Notes: generated by a model from the sequence alone, not told the origin. Counted from the stretch's first letter, positions 21,900 through 31,262 are shown. The stretch: DNA of 64,000 bases from Agapanthus africanus (GCA_030015575.1 JASDDO010000001.1:512053772-512117771), one strand, 5' to 3'. Program-made: numbers and translations.

Positions 21900-22399
21900 T
21901 GTAGGGTGTTTTTCGTCACCCCAGTGAGATGGGAATACGCGCGCGCTTGTCAGGCGTACTACAGATTCCCCCTGCCTAGGGTAGGCTGGGATTTAATGAT
22001 TGTGGGGATCCGAATCTCCGGCAGCCGCGGACTAAGCTGCCGTTAATTACCCCTCGCCTTTGGGGCGAGGGAACCTCAGATTAACGGGTTAAACTGGTCA
22101 TGCGAACTCAATGTGCAGCGTACATGTGTTTTGTTTTGAAAGGGGGTTTTGGATATATCGGGAGCCACGCAGAGTTTTTACGGGGGTCCCGCTACCCGGA
22201 TAGCGGGCTGGGGGTCAAGGGGGCTAGCAGCCCCCTTGCGGGGTGCGGAGCAGCGCCCCGGCCCAAAAAATTTTGAGGAGGACAGTATTGTGGAGCGTGT
22301 GTGTATCTATACATGTGTATGCATATGTTATATATATATATAAAAAGGGAAAAGGCATCCAAAGGATGCGTGGGGCAGCACCTTGGGCGCTGTGCGCTT

Positions 22400-22790
22400 A
22401 GGTGCTGTGCGCTCAGGCGCAAGCGCGCCACGTGTCGGCACGTGGGCGCTTTGCGCAATGAGCGCTGCGCGCAGGTGCGCAAGCGCGCGCGCCACGTGTA
22501 GGCACGTGGGCGCTTTGCGCAAGAGCGCTGCGCGCAGGTGCGCAAGCACGCGCGCGCGCGCGCCACGTGTCGGCACGTGGGCGCTTTGCGCAATGCGCGT
22601 TGCGCGCAGGTGCGCAAGCGCGCGCGCCACGTGTCGGCACGCTGGCGCTTTGCGCAATGCGCGTTGGAGCGCAAGCGCGCGCGCCACGTGTCGGCACGCG
22701 GGCGCTTTGCACACTTGCGCAAGCGCGCAGGTGCGCAAGCGCGCGCCACGTGTCGGCACGCGGGCGCTTTGCGCACTTGCGCTGCGCGCT
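22400..22790. repeat. G-box array in LTR B (left)
   Basis: GC-rich units of about 60 bp, each with GCCACGTGT(C/A)GGCACG followed by GGGCGCTTTGCGCA. Several units carry two CACGTG cores. Ala/Arg-rich open frames on both strands (thrice-repeated phrases such as CRHVARA) are repeat artefacts. Confidence 0.85.
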
Positions 22791-23190
22791 GGAGAGGACA
22801 AGAGGCTTTTAGCCTAAGAAACAGAAGCTGTGCTTCAGAAATGAAATATTTATTATGTATATATGTATGGAGTTAAACTCCTATGATGTTTTGAAGCTGA
22901 TAAAGGGGGTTCTTCTTCTTCCTCCTGTTGTTTGGCCGGATCTTGAAGATCAAGAAGTAGGAGATTTTAAAAATCACTCCTTTTTGAGATCTGATGGGAG
23001 ATCTGAGTTCCCCTTTGTGGGTTTCGTGGTGGAAAACCACTTAGTTTTGGAAAAGAAAGAGTAAAACTCTTGATTTAATTCAAAAGAAATGAGAAGGTTT
23101 AGAACCTTGGAGAAGAAGCAGGAGGCACAAAGAACCCTAGGTTTTTTTTCGGGGAATGAAAAGTGTTTTTCTTATTCATCATCATGTTGC

Positions 23191-23200
23191 CTTATATAGG
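23191..23200 (-). promoter_or_regulatory. TATA box in LTR B (left copy)
   Basis: Minus strand CCTATATAAG, duplicated at 30370-30379 in the 5' LTR. Confidence 0.6.
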
Positions 23201-23525
23201 CTTACATATTTACATATAGCCCCTTGGGCTTTACAAAATGGCATTTTGCCCATCTCATGGCTCATGTGCCATTTCATTTTTTGCACATAAACCATGGGTT
23301 TACAAAATATTGGCTTTATGCCCATTTTGCATACATTCATGTATAAAAAATTACATAAAAATTATTTATTACATGATTTATATTTTAGCATGGGGAGGGT
23401 CAGCCGCTTCATGTTTCGGACTCGACCTGGGCATGGGCCCACTTGACCCGGGCTTGGGCCCACCTGGCTTGGGGTTGACCTTGACTTTGACTCGGTCAAC
23501 CGGGGTGTAAATTTTTACCCCAACA

Positions 23526-23538
23526 AAGTGCCCCCCAT
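23526..23538 (-). other. Polypurine tract of element B
   Basis: The minus strand reads GATGGGGGGCACTT directly before the 3' LTR, matching the tract of element A. Confidence 0.85.
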
Positions 23539-23599
23539 CAATAAATGCACACCGCACATTTGAGTTGTGTGCATGAAATTGATGGATCTTGAAGCTGAA

Positions 23600-24845
23600 C
23601 TTCGAGGTGGAACATCATTCCAGGGGCGAAGCATCATCCCGGGGAGCATGATTCCCGGGGACCGGAGCATCATTTCGACGAGCGGAGCATGATTCCAGGG
23701 TTCGGAGCATCATTCCGGAAGGCAGAGCATAATTCCAGAGATCGGAGCATCTTTCCGAAGAGCGGAGCATAATTCCGGAGATCGGAGCATCGTTCCGATG
23801 GGTGGAGCATTATTCCAGGGTTCGGAGCATCGTTCCGAAGAGCGGAGCATAATTCCAGGATTCGGAGCATTATTCCAAAGGGCGGAGCATGATTCCAGAG
23901 TTCGGAGCATCTTTCCGAAGAGCGGAGCATCATTCCAGGGATCGGAATATCATTCCGATGGGCGGAGCATCATTCCAGGGGTCGGAGCACCGTTCCGATG
24001 GGCGGAGCATCATTCCAGGGGATCGGAGCATCATTCCGATAGGCGGAGCATCATTCCAAGGATCGGAGCATCATTCCAAATTGCGGAGCATCATTCCAGG
24101 GATCGGAGCATCTTTCCGATGGGCGGAGCATGGTTCCAGGATTCGGAGCATCGTTCCGAAGGGCGGAGCATGATTCCAGAGATCGGAGCATCTTTCCGAA
24201 GAGCGGAGCATAATTCCAGGGATCGGATCATCGTTCCGATCGGCGGAGCATGGTTCCAGGATTCGGAGCATCGTTCCGAAGGGCGGAGCATGATTCCAGA
24301 GATCGGAGCATCTTTCCGAAGAGCGGAGCATAATTCCAGGGATCGGATCATCGTTCCGATGGGCGGAGCATGATTCCAGAGATCGGAGCATCTTTCCGAA
24401 GAGCGGAGCATCATTCCAGGATTCGGAGCATCATTCCGAAGGGCGGAGCATGATTCCAAGGATCGGAGCATCATTCCGATGAGCGGAGCATCATTCCAGG
24501 GATCGGAGCACCGTTCCGATGGGCGGAGCATCATTCCAGGGGATCGGAGCATCATTCCGATAGGCGGAGCATGATTCCAAGGATCGGAGCATCATTCCAA
24601 ATTGCGGAGCATCATTCCAGGGATCGGAGCATCTTTCCGATGGGCGGAGCATGGTTCCAGGATTCGGAGCATCGTTCCGAAGGGCGGAGCATGATTCCAG
24701 AGATCGGAGCATCTTTCCGAAGAGCGGAGCATAATTCCAGGGATCGGAGCATCGTTCCGATGGGCGGAGCATGATTCCAGAGATCGGAGCATCTTTCCGA
24801 AGAGCGGAGCATAATTCCAGGGATCGGAGCATCGTTCCGATGGGC
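23600..24845. repeat. CGGAGCAT tandem array in element B
   Basis: About 60 subunits of 20-21 bp of the form CGGAGCATNNTTCC, organised in 42-bp pairs and larger duplicated blocks (compare 23990-24170 with 24500-24680). Many subunits fold as CGGA/TCCG with a seven-base loop GCATNNT. Open frames across it are repetitive by-products on both strands. It lies in the 3' region of B, next to the polypurine tract. Confidence 0.9.
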
Positions 24846-25245
24846 GGCAGACATTTTGACCGAAGCATAATTTCGATGCAGAGGTTGATTCCCAGGCGAA
24901 GCGTAATTTCGACAAGGAAGGCAGATATTCCGAGGCGAAGCATTGATTTCGACACGGGATACATTCTGAGATGGAGCATGATTCTGGCGCAGAGCTTGTT
25001 GGCTGACTTGATTCCGAGACGAAGCATAATTTCGACAGGGAAGGCAGGTACACCGAGGCGAAGCATCATTTCAACACGGGGTGCATTCTGAGACGAAGTA
25101 TAATTCCGACGCAGAGCTTGCTGGTTGACTTGATTCCAAGGCGGAGCATAATTCCGGCAGGGAGAGTAGATATCCCGAGGCGAAGCATGATTTCGACACG
25201 GGGTAAATTCTGGGACGGAGCATGATTCCGCCGTAGAGGTTGTTG
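24846..25245. repeat. Diverged CGAAGCAT continuation of the array
   Basis: Units are longer and less regular. The core is now CGAA, a seven-base loop, TTCG (24861-24875) in place of CGGA/TCCG; CGGA/TCCG units reappear near 25143 and 25213. Between cores are phrases such as CAGAG(C/G)TTG and GATTCC. Confidence 0.8.
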
Positions 25246-25254
25246 GTTTGATTT

Positions 25255-25910
25255 GATTTGGGTTGACATCAGCACCGCTACACTGAAATATGGTACCAGG
25301 AGCGAATCATCATTTGTCATGAGAGGATTTGGGAATTGGGGTTTTTGTTTGGCATCTGCATTGCTGCACTGGAATAATGCCAGGAGCAACTCATCATGTG
25401 CCCCGAGAGGATTTGGATTTGGTTTGTTTGGCATCTGCATTGCTGCACTGGAATAATGCCAGGAGCAACTCATCATATGCCCCGGGAGGACTTGGGAGAG
25501 ATTGGGATCGTTTTACGCCCGTGGATTGTATACGGTTTTGCAGGATGTATGATCCAGACCGTAGGGCCGAAAAAATATTTCGAGATTTTGTCGGCGTCTG
25601 CATCGCTGCACTGGAATATGGTACCAGGAGCGACTCATCATTCGCCATTTGGGTATGGGATTCGGAATTTGGCTGGCGTCTGCATCGCTGCACTGGAATA
25701 TGGTACCAGGAGCGACTCATCATTCGCCACTTGGGGATTGGGATTTGGAATTTGGCTGGCGTCTGCATCGCTGCACTGGAATATGGTACCAGGAGCGACT
25801 CATCATTCGCCACTTGGGGATTGGGATTTGGAATTTGGCTGGCGTCTGCATCGCTGCACTGGAATATGGTACCAGGAGCGACTCATCATTTGCCTTTTGG
25901 GGTATGGGGA
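25255..25910. repeat. ACTGGAATATGGTACCAGGAGCGACTCATCA repeat cluster, element B
   Basis: The motif CACTGGAATATGGTACCAGG followed by AGCGACTCATCATT occurs at least six times; the last copies are regular 84-bp tandem units (25665-25900). It contains CTGG/CCAG arms. A single related copy lies in element A just before hairpin block 2 (11984-12028), and another after block 4 at 26311-26355. A GTGGATTGTATACGG motif is at 25521-25535. Confidence 0.85.
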
Positions 25911-25917
25911 GCGATGG

Positions 25918-26133
25918 CTTAGGAGACAGGTTTGGATCCCTATCACCTAAGACTTTTCAATTTTATGGGCCGTGAGGGACCCATAAAGGTATTTTCTCCC
26001 TGCGAGTCGTAAGGATCTCGCAGGTGTATTTTCTCCTTAGGAGTCGTGAGAACTCCCAAGTGTGTTTTTCCTTCGTGAGTCGTAAGGATCCCATAAAGGT
26101 TTGTTCTCCTCATGTATCGTGAGGACACATGAG
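25918..26133. repeat. Hairpin block 4 (TCGTGAGGAT family), element B
   Basis: CTTAGG/CCTAAG (25918-25951). A perfect TTTATGGG/CCCATAAA around ccgtgaggga (25962-25987). A perfect CCTGCGAG/CTCGCAGG around tcgtaaggat (25999-26024). CTTAGGAG/CTCCCAAG with one mismatch (26036-26060). A perfect CTCATGT/ACATGAG (26109-26133). Same order as the three blocks of element A. Confidence 0.87.
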
Positions 26134-26638
26134 TGGGTCTTTCCAATGAAGCATAATTCCAAAGGCGGAGACCAGCCGCGTAACTGGTAATTACGGTGGG
26201 TCATGGGTATGATGAGAATTATTTGAGCCCATGGATTGTATACGGTAGTCAATTCGGGGACTAGCCGTAGGGCTGGGAGAATTTTGGAAATTTGAATTTT
26301 TGTTGGCGTCAGTATCGCTACACTGGAATATGGTACCAAGAGCGACTCATCATTCACCATTGTTTTTTTTTTGTTGTTGTTTTACCGCGATTGCTCTATC
26401 ATTTCAGTTTTTCTTATCGCGAAGGTCGCGATTGCCCTATCATTTCGGCTATTTATTCGTGGTTGCCCTATCATTTCGGCTTTATTTTCATTTTCATTTT
26501 TACTCGCTGATTTTTATTGCGAGTTGCCCCATTATTTCGGCTTTTCTTTATTTTTCTTTTATTTACACGTTTTTTTTTATTTATTTACATTTTTTTTACA
26601 TTCCCAGTTTAACGACTTAGAGGTCGATTGTTCCCAGT
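26134..26638. other. T-rich 3' region of element B with repeated motifs
   Basis: Holds CCATGGATTGTATACGG (26229-26245), a GGTACCAAGAGCGACTCATCATT copy, CATTTCGGCT repeats, the hairpin ACTCGC/GCGAGT (26502-26524) and CGAC/GTCG (26613-26626) with a six-base loop. No coding region. Confidence 0.7.
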
Positions 26639-28891
26639 TTAATGACGTAGTGGTCGATTGTTTTCAGAGAAAGGCAGATGCCTGAGAGAATCGGTTTCAC
26701 GAAGAACTTCGGTCTCCGTTTGTATGAAATTGGCGGTCGCATCTTGACTGTTTACTAACACGCCTTTGGACAGTTCTATCTCTCCTGCCTTGTATTGCTT
26801 TTCGACCCAATCTTTGAAGACGAAGCAGTCCTCAATGGCATGACCTATCACTCTGTGATAGGGGCAGTATTTGGGGTCGTCGGTCCTATTCGCTTCCTGC
26901 GGTCTTTTTGACTCTGGCAGTTGTAGACCGTTCTTCAGGGCATCTTTGAATATTTTACGGATTTTGTCCCTTCTGAAGGAATAGACCTTATCCAGCTTCT
27001 CTTTCAGTGGAGATTCTCCTCCCTCTCCGAACATTGGCTTCCGAGGCTGGTTGGCGCTAGGCCCGCTCAACCCTTGCTTATTTCGGTTGGCCAAGGCATT
27101 GAAAGATTCAGAATCGTCGGAATTTCCGCCTTTGCGATTATCGTCCTTTCGGTTTCTCCAGGACCTATTGTTATTTTGGGAATCCGAGGAGGACTCCTGC
27201 TTTGAGCGCTCCAGCATTTGAACTTTTCTGGTCAGTTCTTGGAATGTTTTGAGACCCGCGGTGCATAGAAACGGGGCCATCCAATTGTTGAGATTTCCGA
27301 CGAGGAGACTGACAGATTGGTCCTGCTCTATCGGTGGTTCACATTTGACGGAGAGATTGCGCCATCGGGTTATAAAATCCGTGTTGCTTTCGTTGTTCTT
27401 GGGCTTGGTTCTTACGAGCTCGGCAATGGTGATCTTATCGCTGACGCTCATGAATCTTTGTCGAAACAAAGACTCCATTTGGAGGAAAGTAGTAACGGAG
27501 CCATCCGGTATGCTCGCGTACCAGTCGAAAGCAACATCGGTCAAGCTATTAACGAACTGGCGGAGGAGAAGCGCATCATTGCCCCCAGTATTCCCGCATG
27601 AGGCTTTGAAGTGGGCGATGTGTTGATTCGCATTTCCTGTCCCATCGAATCTTCCGAATTTAGGGATGACATAGCCGCTAGGAAACTCTACCAGATCATA
27701 CTGAGCAGGATATGGTCTCCCACTACTGCTGATATCTTTTTGCGCTTCGGCTTCGGCTACCAAGATTTTGACTTTGTTGGCAACCAAGTCCATGATTTGA
27801 TCTTGAGTTAGCGGGCTACTGTCATCGGTAGCCAAGACATTTGCTGAGATAGGACGCGACTGATCTTCATGCGGTCCGCCCACTTTTGGATTTGAGGGAA
27901 CGGGCGTCGGCTGTCTCGGGACACCGTTTCCCGGTTCATGAGATGAGCCCTGTGCTTGATTGGGCGGCTGAGAGGCAAGTTGGGCCGTAAGCCGTAACAC
28001 GACATTTGTCAAGTCGTCGATCTTTGAGTAGAGCTTGGCCATCTCCTTATCTTTGCTTCTAAGCTGTTTTCGGAGCTCTTGGAGAAGTTGCTGCTCTGCG
28101 GTCTTAGGACGGAAAGTTGGCTCATCTTCGCTTTCCGAGCCTGACTCCTCATGAATTGAGGGCTCTCTCTGCCTATCAGCCTCATCGAGAGGGTTTTCAT
28201 CATCCAGCGGAGGCGGCTGTTCTTGGGGAGTAGCAACCACATTCAAGCCAGATTGGATTTGAGATGTGGTGGCCCCGTCCTTGCTCTTGCTGCGCATGCC
28301 CACCATGTAGACAGTGTGGATAACACATTCAGCCATCCCCTCATCTTTGGCGGGGTAACCCTGTTCTTCGAACCTCATGAGGTTTAGCCTGGCAGTAGCC
28401 CTAGCCCTTTTGTTGGCTCTATATCTGAGCCTTTTCTCCCTCAGCTTCTCGATTTTGAAGGCTTGGCGGGCATCTGCTACCCGGGAAGCCATTGTGAGTT
28501 GATCAGAGGGGAGCTTAGAGAAAACACCCGATCGAGCAGTGGTCAAGGGCACCGCTGGAGCTTGCTCGGGACGCGTTGTAGCTTTATTGGTGTTGATGGC
28601 CTTGCCCCCAGCTGGGGCCAAGGAAATTCGTTCAGACACCGACTTGCGTTTGGGTTGGGGCGCCCTTGAGATCACCACATTTGGTCTCCTGCCTTTCGAG
28701 ACCGGTTTGTCTGCCACCGGGGCTTGAGGAGCTGGGATGGCGCCAACTGGCATGAACATAATAGAGCCGAATGGTAGCAGCGGCTCCTCCCATTGTCGCC
28801 CGAGACTGGCCGGGAGGACCTTCCTAGAGTCTATCCTCATCGTGTAGAAGACGGGAGCCGTGCTGAGAGCTGAGTTCATCATCGGAGACAT
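26639..28891 (-). CDS. Element B gag
   Basis: 750 residues starting at an ATG (MSPMMNSAL). A Ser/Pro/basic N-terminus (with GVFSKLP, resembling the SVFxRL motif of gag A) is followed by an acidic linker. The gypsy gag domain comes next (RFDGTGNANQHIAHFKASCG, LRQFVNSLTDVAFDWYASI, FITRWRNLSVKCE), then one zinc-knuckle-like module near the C-terminus (YCPYHRVIGHAIEDC, FKDWVEKQYKAGEIEL). It is intact and has no protease or pol fused to it. This makes B a gag-only element that would need pol in trans. Confidence 0.9.
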   Translation of the reverse strand: MSPMMNSALSTAPVFYTMRIDSRKVLPASLGRQWEEPLLPFGSIMFMPVGAIPAPQAPVADKPVSKGRRPNVVISRAPQPKRKSVSERISLAPAGGKAINTNKATTRPEQAPAVPLTTARSGVFSKLPSDQLTMASRVADARQAFKIEKLREKRLRYRANKRARATARLNLMRFEEQGYPAKDEGMAECVIHTVYMVGMRSKSKDGATTSQIQSGLNVVATPQEQPPPLDDENPLDEADRQREPSIHEESGSESEDEPTFRPKTAEQQLLQELRKQLRSKDKEMAKLYSKIDDLTNVVLRLTAQLASQPPNQAQGSSHEPGNGVPRQPTPVPSNPKVGGPHEDQSRPISANVLATDDSSPLTQDQIMDLVANKVKILVAEAEAQKDISSSGRPYPAQYDLVEFPSGYVIPKFGRFDGTGNANQHIAHFKASCGNTGGNDALLLRQFVNSLTDVAFDWYASIPDGSVTTFLQMESLFRQRFMSVSDKITIAELVRTKPKNNESNTDFITRWRNLSVKCEPPIEQDQSVSLLVGNLNNWMAPFLCTAGLKTFQELTRKVQMLERSKQESSSDSQNNNRSWRNRKDDNRKGGNSDDSESFNALANRNKQGLSGPSANQPRKPMFGEGGESPLKEKLDKVYSFRRDKIRKIFKDALKNGLQLPESKRPQEANRTDDPKYCPYHRVIGHAIEDCFVFKDWVEKQYKAGEIELSKGVLVNSQDATANFIQTETEVLRETDSLRHLPFSENNRPLRH

Positions 28892-29014
28892 TGTTGAAAG
28901 GTGATCGCTTGAAAATCCTGCATGAAAAAAAGCATTATTTTTAGTATAAATATAGGTATGTATATTGATTGAGTTCGCATGAACGCTTAACCCGAAATAT
29001 GGGAAGAGAGATTG
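28892..29014 (-). other. Leader of element B between primer site and gag
   Basis: Short AT-rich leader; it shows no further signal. Confidence 0.5.
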
Positions 29015-29032
29015 GTCCCACCGGGCGTGCCA
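29015..29032 (-). other. Primer binding site of element B
   Basis: The minus strand reads TGGCACGCCCGGTGGGAC starting five bases inside the 5' LTR. TGG pairs with the CCA end of a tRNA. I could not assign the tRNA with confidence. Element A has the identical 18 bases at the same five-base distance. Confidence 0.75.
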
Positions 29033-29544
29033 GAACCTGTAGGGTGTTTTTCGTCACCCCAGTGAGATGGGAATACGCACGCGCTTGTCAGGCGTACTAC
29101 AGATTCCCCCTGCCTAGGGTAGGCTGGGATTTAATGATTGTGGGGATCCGAATCTCCGGCAGCCGCGGACTAAGCTGCCGTTAATTACCCCTCGCCTTTG
29201 GGGCGAGGGAACCTCCGATTAACGGGTTAAACTGGTCATGCGAACTCAATGTGCAGCGTACATGTGTTTTGTTTTGAAAGGGGGTTTTGGATATATCGGG
29301 AGCCACGCAGAGTTTTTACGGGGGTCCCGCTACCCGGATAGCGGGCTGGGGGTCAAGGGGGCTAGCAGCCCCCTTGCGGGGTGCGGGGCAGCGCCCCGGC
29401 CCAAAAAATTTTGAGGAGGACAGTATTGTGGAGCGTGTGTGTATCTATACATATGTATGCATATGTTATATATATATATAAAAAGGGAAAAGGCATCCAA
29501 AGGATGCGTGGGGCAGCACCTTGGGCGCTGTGCGCTTAGGTGCT

Positions 29545-29965
29545 GTGCGCTCAGGCGCAAGCGCGCCACGTGTCGGCACGTGGGCGCTTTGCGTAATGAG
29601 CGCTGCGCGCAGGTGCGCAAGCGCGCGCGCCACGTGTCGGCACGTGGGCGCTTTGCGCAAGAGCGCTGCGCGCAGGTGCGCAAGCACGCGCGCGCGCGCG
29701 CCACGTGTCGGCACGTGGGCGCTTTGCGCAATGCGCGTTGCGCGCAGGTGCGCAAGCGCGCGCGCCACGTGTCGGCACGCTGGCGCTTTGCGCAATGCGC
29801 GTTGGAGCGCAAGCGCGCGCCACGTGTCGGCACGCTGGCGCTTTGCGCAATGCGCGTTGGAGCGCAAGCGCGCACGCCACGTGTCGGCACGCGGGCGCTT
29901 TGCGCACTTGCGCAAGCGCGCGCGCCACGTGTCGGCACGCGGGCGCTTTGCGCACTTGCGCTGCG
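29545..29965. repeat. G-box array in LTR B (right)
   Basis: Same array as 22400-22790 with one more unit (two successive copies of the GCGTTGGAGCGCAAGCGCGC segment). It lies upstream, on the minus strand, of the LTR TATA box? No: on the minus strand the TATA box (30370-30379) precedes it, so the array is in the transcribed R/U5 or leader part. Confidence 0.78.
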
Positions 29966-30369
29966 CGCTGGAGAGGACAAGAGGCTTTTAGCCTAAGAAA
30001 CAGAAGCTGTGCTTCAGAAATGAAATATTTATTATGTATATATGTATGGAGTTAAACTCCTATGATGTTTTGAAGCTGATAAAGGGGGTTCTTCTTCTTC
30101 CTCCTGTTGTTTGGCCGGATCTTGAAGATCAAGAAGTAGGAGATTTTAAAATTCACTCCTTTTTGAGATCTGATGGGAGATCTGAGTTCCCCTTTGTGGG
30201 TTTCGTGGTGGAAAACCACTTAGTTTTGGAAAAGAAAGAGTAAAACTCTTGATTTAATTCAAAAGAAATGAGAAGGTTTAGAACCTTGGAGAAGAAGCAG
30301 GAGGCACAAAGAACCCTAGGTTTTTTTTTGGGGAATGAAAAGTGTTTTTCTTATTCATCATCATGTTGC

Positions 30370-30379
30370 CTTATATAGG
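30370..30379 (-). promoter_or_regulatory. TATA box in 5' LTR B
   Basis: Minus strand CCTATATAAG about 330 bases from the outer LTR end, a plausible position for the sense promoter of B. Confidence 0.62.
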
Positions 30380-30704
30380 CTTACATATTTACATATAGCC
30401 CCTTGGGCTTTACAAAATGGCATTTTGCCCATCTCATGGCTCATGTGCCATTTCATTTTTTGCACATAAACCATGGGTTTACAAAATATTGGCTTTATGC
30501 CCATTTTGCATACATTCATGTATAAAAAATTACATAAAAATTATTTATTACATGATTTATATTTTAGCATGGGGAGGGTCGGCCGCTTCATGTTTCGGAC
30601 TCGACCTAGGCATGGGCCCACTTGACCCGGGCTTGGGCCCACCTGGCTTGGGGTTGACCTTGACTTTGACTCGGTCAACCGGGGTGTAAATTTTTACCCC
30701 AACA

Positions 30705-30709
30705 TGGGA
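30705..30709. repeat. Target-site duplication of element B, right copy
   Basis: TGGGA, a perfect copy of 21895-21899; it shows that B inserted into the gag of A. Confidence 0.92.
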
Positions 30710-30960
30710 ACCGTCAATCTTGTGAAGACCGACTCTCTGATGGGAGAAGCCGCTTTAATGACTTCCGGAGCAGCGACCGTTGCCCTCTTTGGGGCGGCCA
30801 CTTCATGGTTTTGGCTTAGCCTGCTGAAAACGGAGGTTGTCGGTTTAGTAACGGGCGACCCGTTGACAGGGGCTGTCGAAACAGTGAGCCGGTTGAAGAC
30901 CGACTTTTTACCCGCTTCCGATGCAGGTATTGGTGCAGAAAAGCTTGCAGGTGTGATCAT
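30705..30960 (-). CDS. Element A gag, 5' part cut off by element B
   Basis: The first in-frame ATG is at 30958-30960 (MITPASFSAPIPAS). The segment contains SVFNRLT, SVFSRLS and SVFTRLT repeats and then runs into LTR B at 30704. In the other half of gag (21899 downward) the frame resumes with SVFDRLT, which shows that the two pieces were one ORF before B inserted. An upstream TAA at about 31031-31033 limits the frame, so the ATG at 30960 is the best start. Confidence 0.8.
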
Positions 30961-31244
30961 AGTTCCGAAGAACAAGCCGGTGGTGGCTTGGGTCACCTGG
31001 TCTATCGGCAGAGTAAGGGAGGAAGCCGCTTAGGGCCCATACATCACCCCTCCTGGTGAAATGGAGCGTCTGTTGCCGTCGCACTTCGAGCAGTTGGTGC
31101 AGTTGGAGGCCATTGAATCTTGAGTTCTTCTGCGCCAGACAAAAGACCAAATCTTAGTAACTTGAAATCCGAAGGCAACCATTTAACAAACCGCGATTGG
31201 TTCGCGAGGATATCACACGAAGTGTGGAGTGGAAAGAGGAAAAT
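30961..31244 (-). other. Leader of element A between primer site and gag
   Basis: About 280 bases with short open frames only; an in-frame TAA at about 31031 excludes a longer gag N-terminus. Confidence 0.5.
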
Positions 31245-31262
31245 GTCCCACCGGGCGTGCCA
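31245..31262 (-). other. Primer binding site of element A
   Basis: The minus strand reads TGGCACGCCCGGTGGGAC, five bases inside the 5' LTR and identical to that of element B. This fixes the transcription direction of A. Confidence 0.75.

Larger units (their letters stand above)
21900..23525 (-). repeat. 3' LTR of element B (left copy)
   Basis: Direct repeat of 29038-30704. It holds a G-box array (22400-22790), short palindromes such as AGGCT/AGCCT (22803-22815), GAAGC/GCTTC (22824-22836) and GGAGT/ACTCC (22869-22881), and a minus-strand TATA box at 23191-23200. It is about 40 bases shorter than the right copy, mostly one G-box unit. Confidence 0.93.
21900..30704 (-). mobile_element. Element B: non-autonomous Tat-type LTR retrotransposon nested in A
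   Basis: LTRs of about 1.63 and 1.67 kb run from TGTAGGGTG to ACCCCAACA, with a perfect 5-bp duplication. Primer site and polypurine tract give the minus orientation. The internal 5.5 kb encodes only gag (26639-28891); no protease, RT or integrase is present. It shares with A the primer site, the polypurine tract, one TCGTGAGGAT hairpin block and the CATTTCGGCTAT units, so it plausibly used the enzymes of an A-like element. LTRs look nearly identical, fitting an insertion younger than A. Confidence 0.93.
29038..30704 (-). repeat. 5' LTR of element B (right copy)
   Basis: Starts TGTAGGGTG and ends ACCCCAACA, as does the left copy. In the minus orientation it is the promoter LTR, with CCTATATAAG at 30370-30379 on the minus strand. 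Confidence 0.93.

Noticed and set aside
21900-21919. GTG start of gag A at 21919
   Set aside because: It lies within LTR B and is created by the insertion; the real gag start is at 30960.
22192-22876. Ala/Arg/Cys-rich ORFs on both strands (and at 29330-30055, 3254-3869, 33041-33632)
   Set aside because: They overlay the G-box arrays; open frames in several frames at once result from the GC-rich repeat.
23600-24845. Regular direct repeats considered as a CRISPR array
   Set aside because: Plant nuclear context, no unique spacers, and repeats grade into each other; it is a satellite-like array inside a retrotransposon.
23670-25091. Long ORFs with repeated CSALRNDAPIPGIMLRSSER on the minus strand and HSRDRSIFPMGGA on the plus strand
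   Set aside because: By-products of the 20/21-bp repeat, which is divisible into 42 and 63 bases and so stays open.
25329-25975. ORFs with ALEYGTRSDSSFA repeats
   Set aside because: Shadow of the 84-bp repeat cluster in element B.
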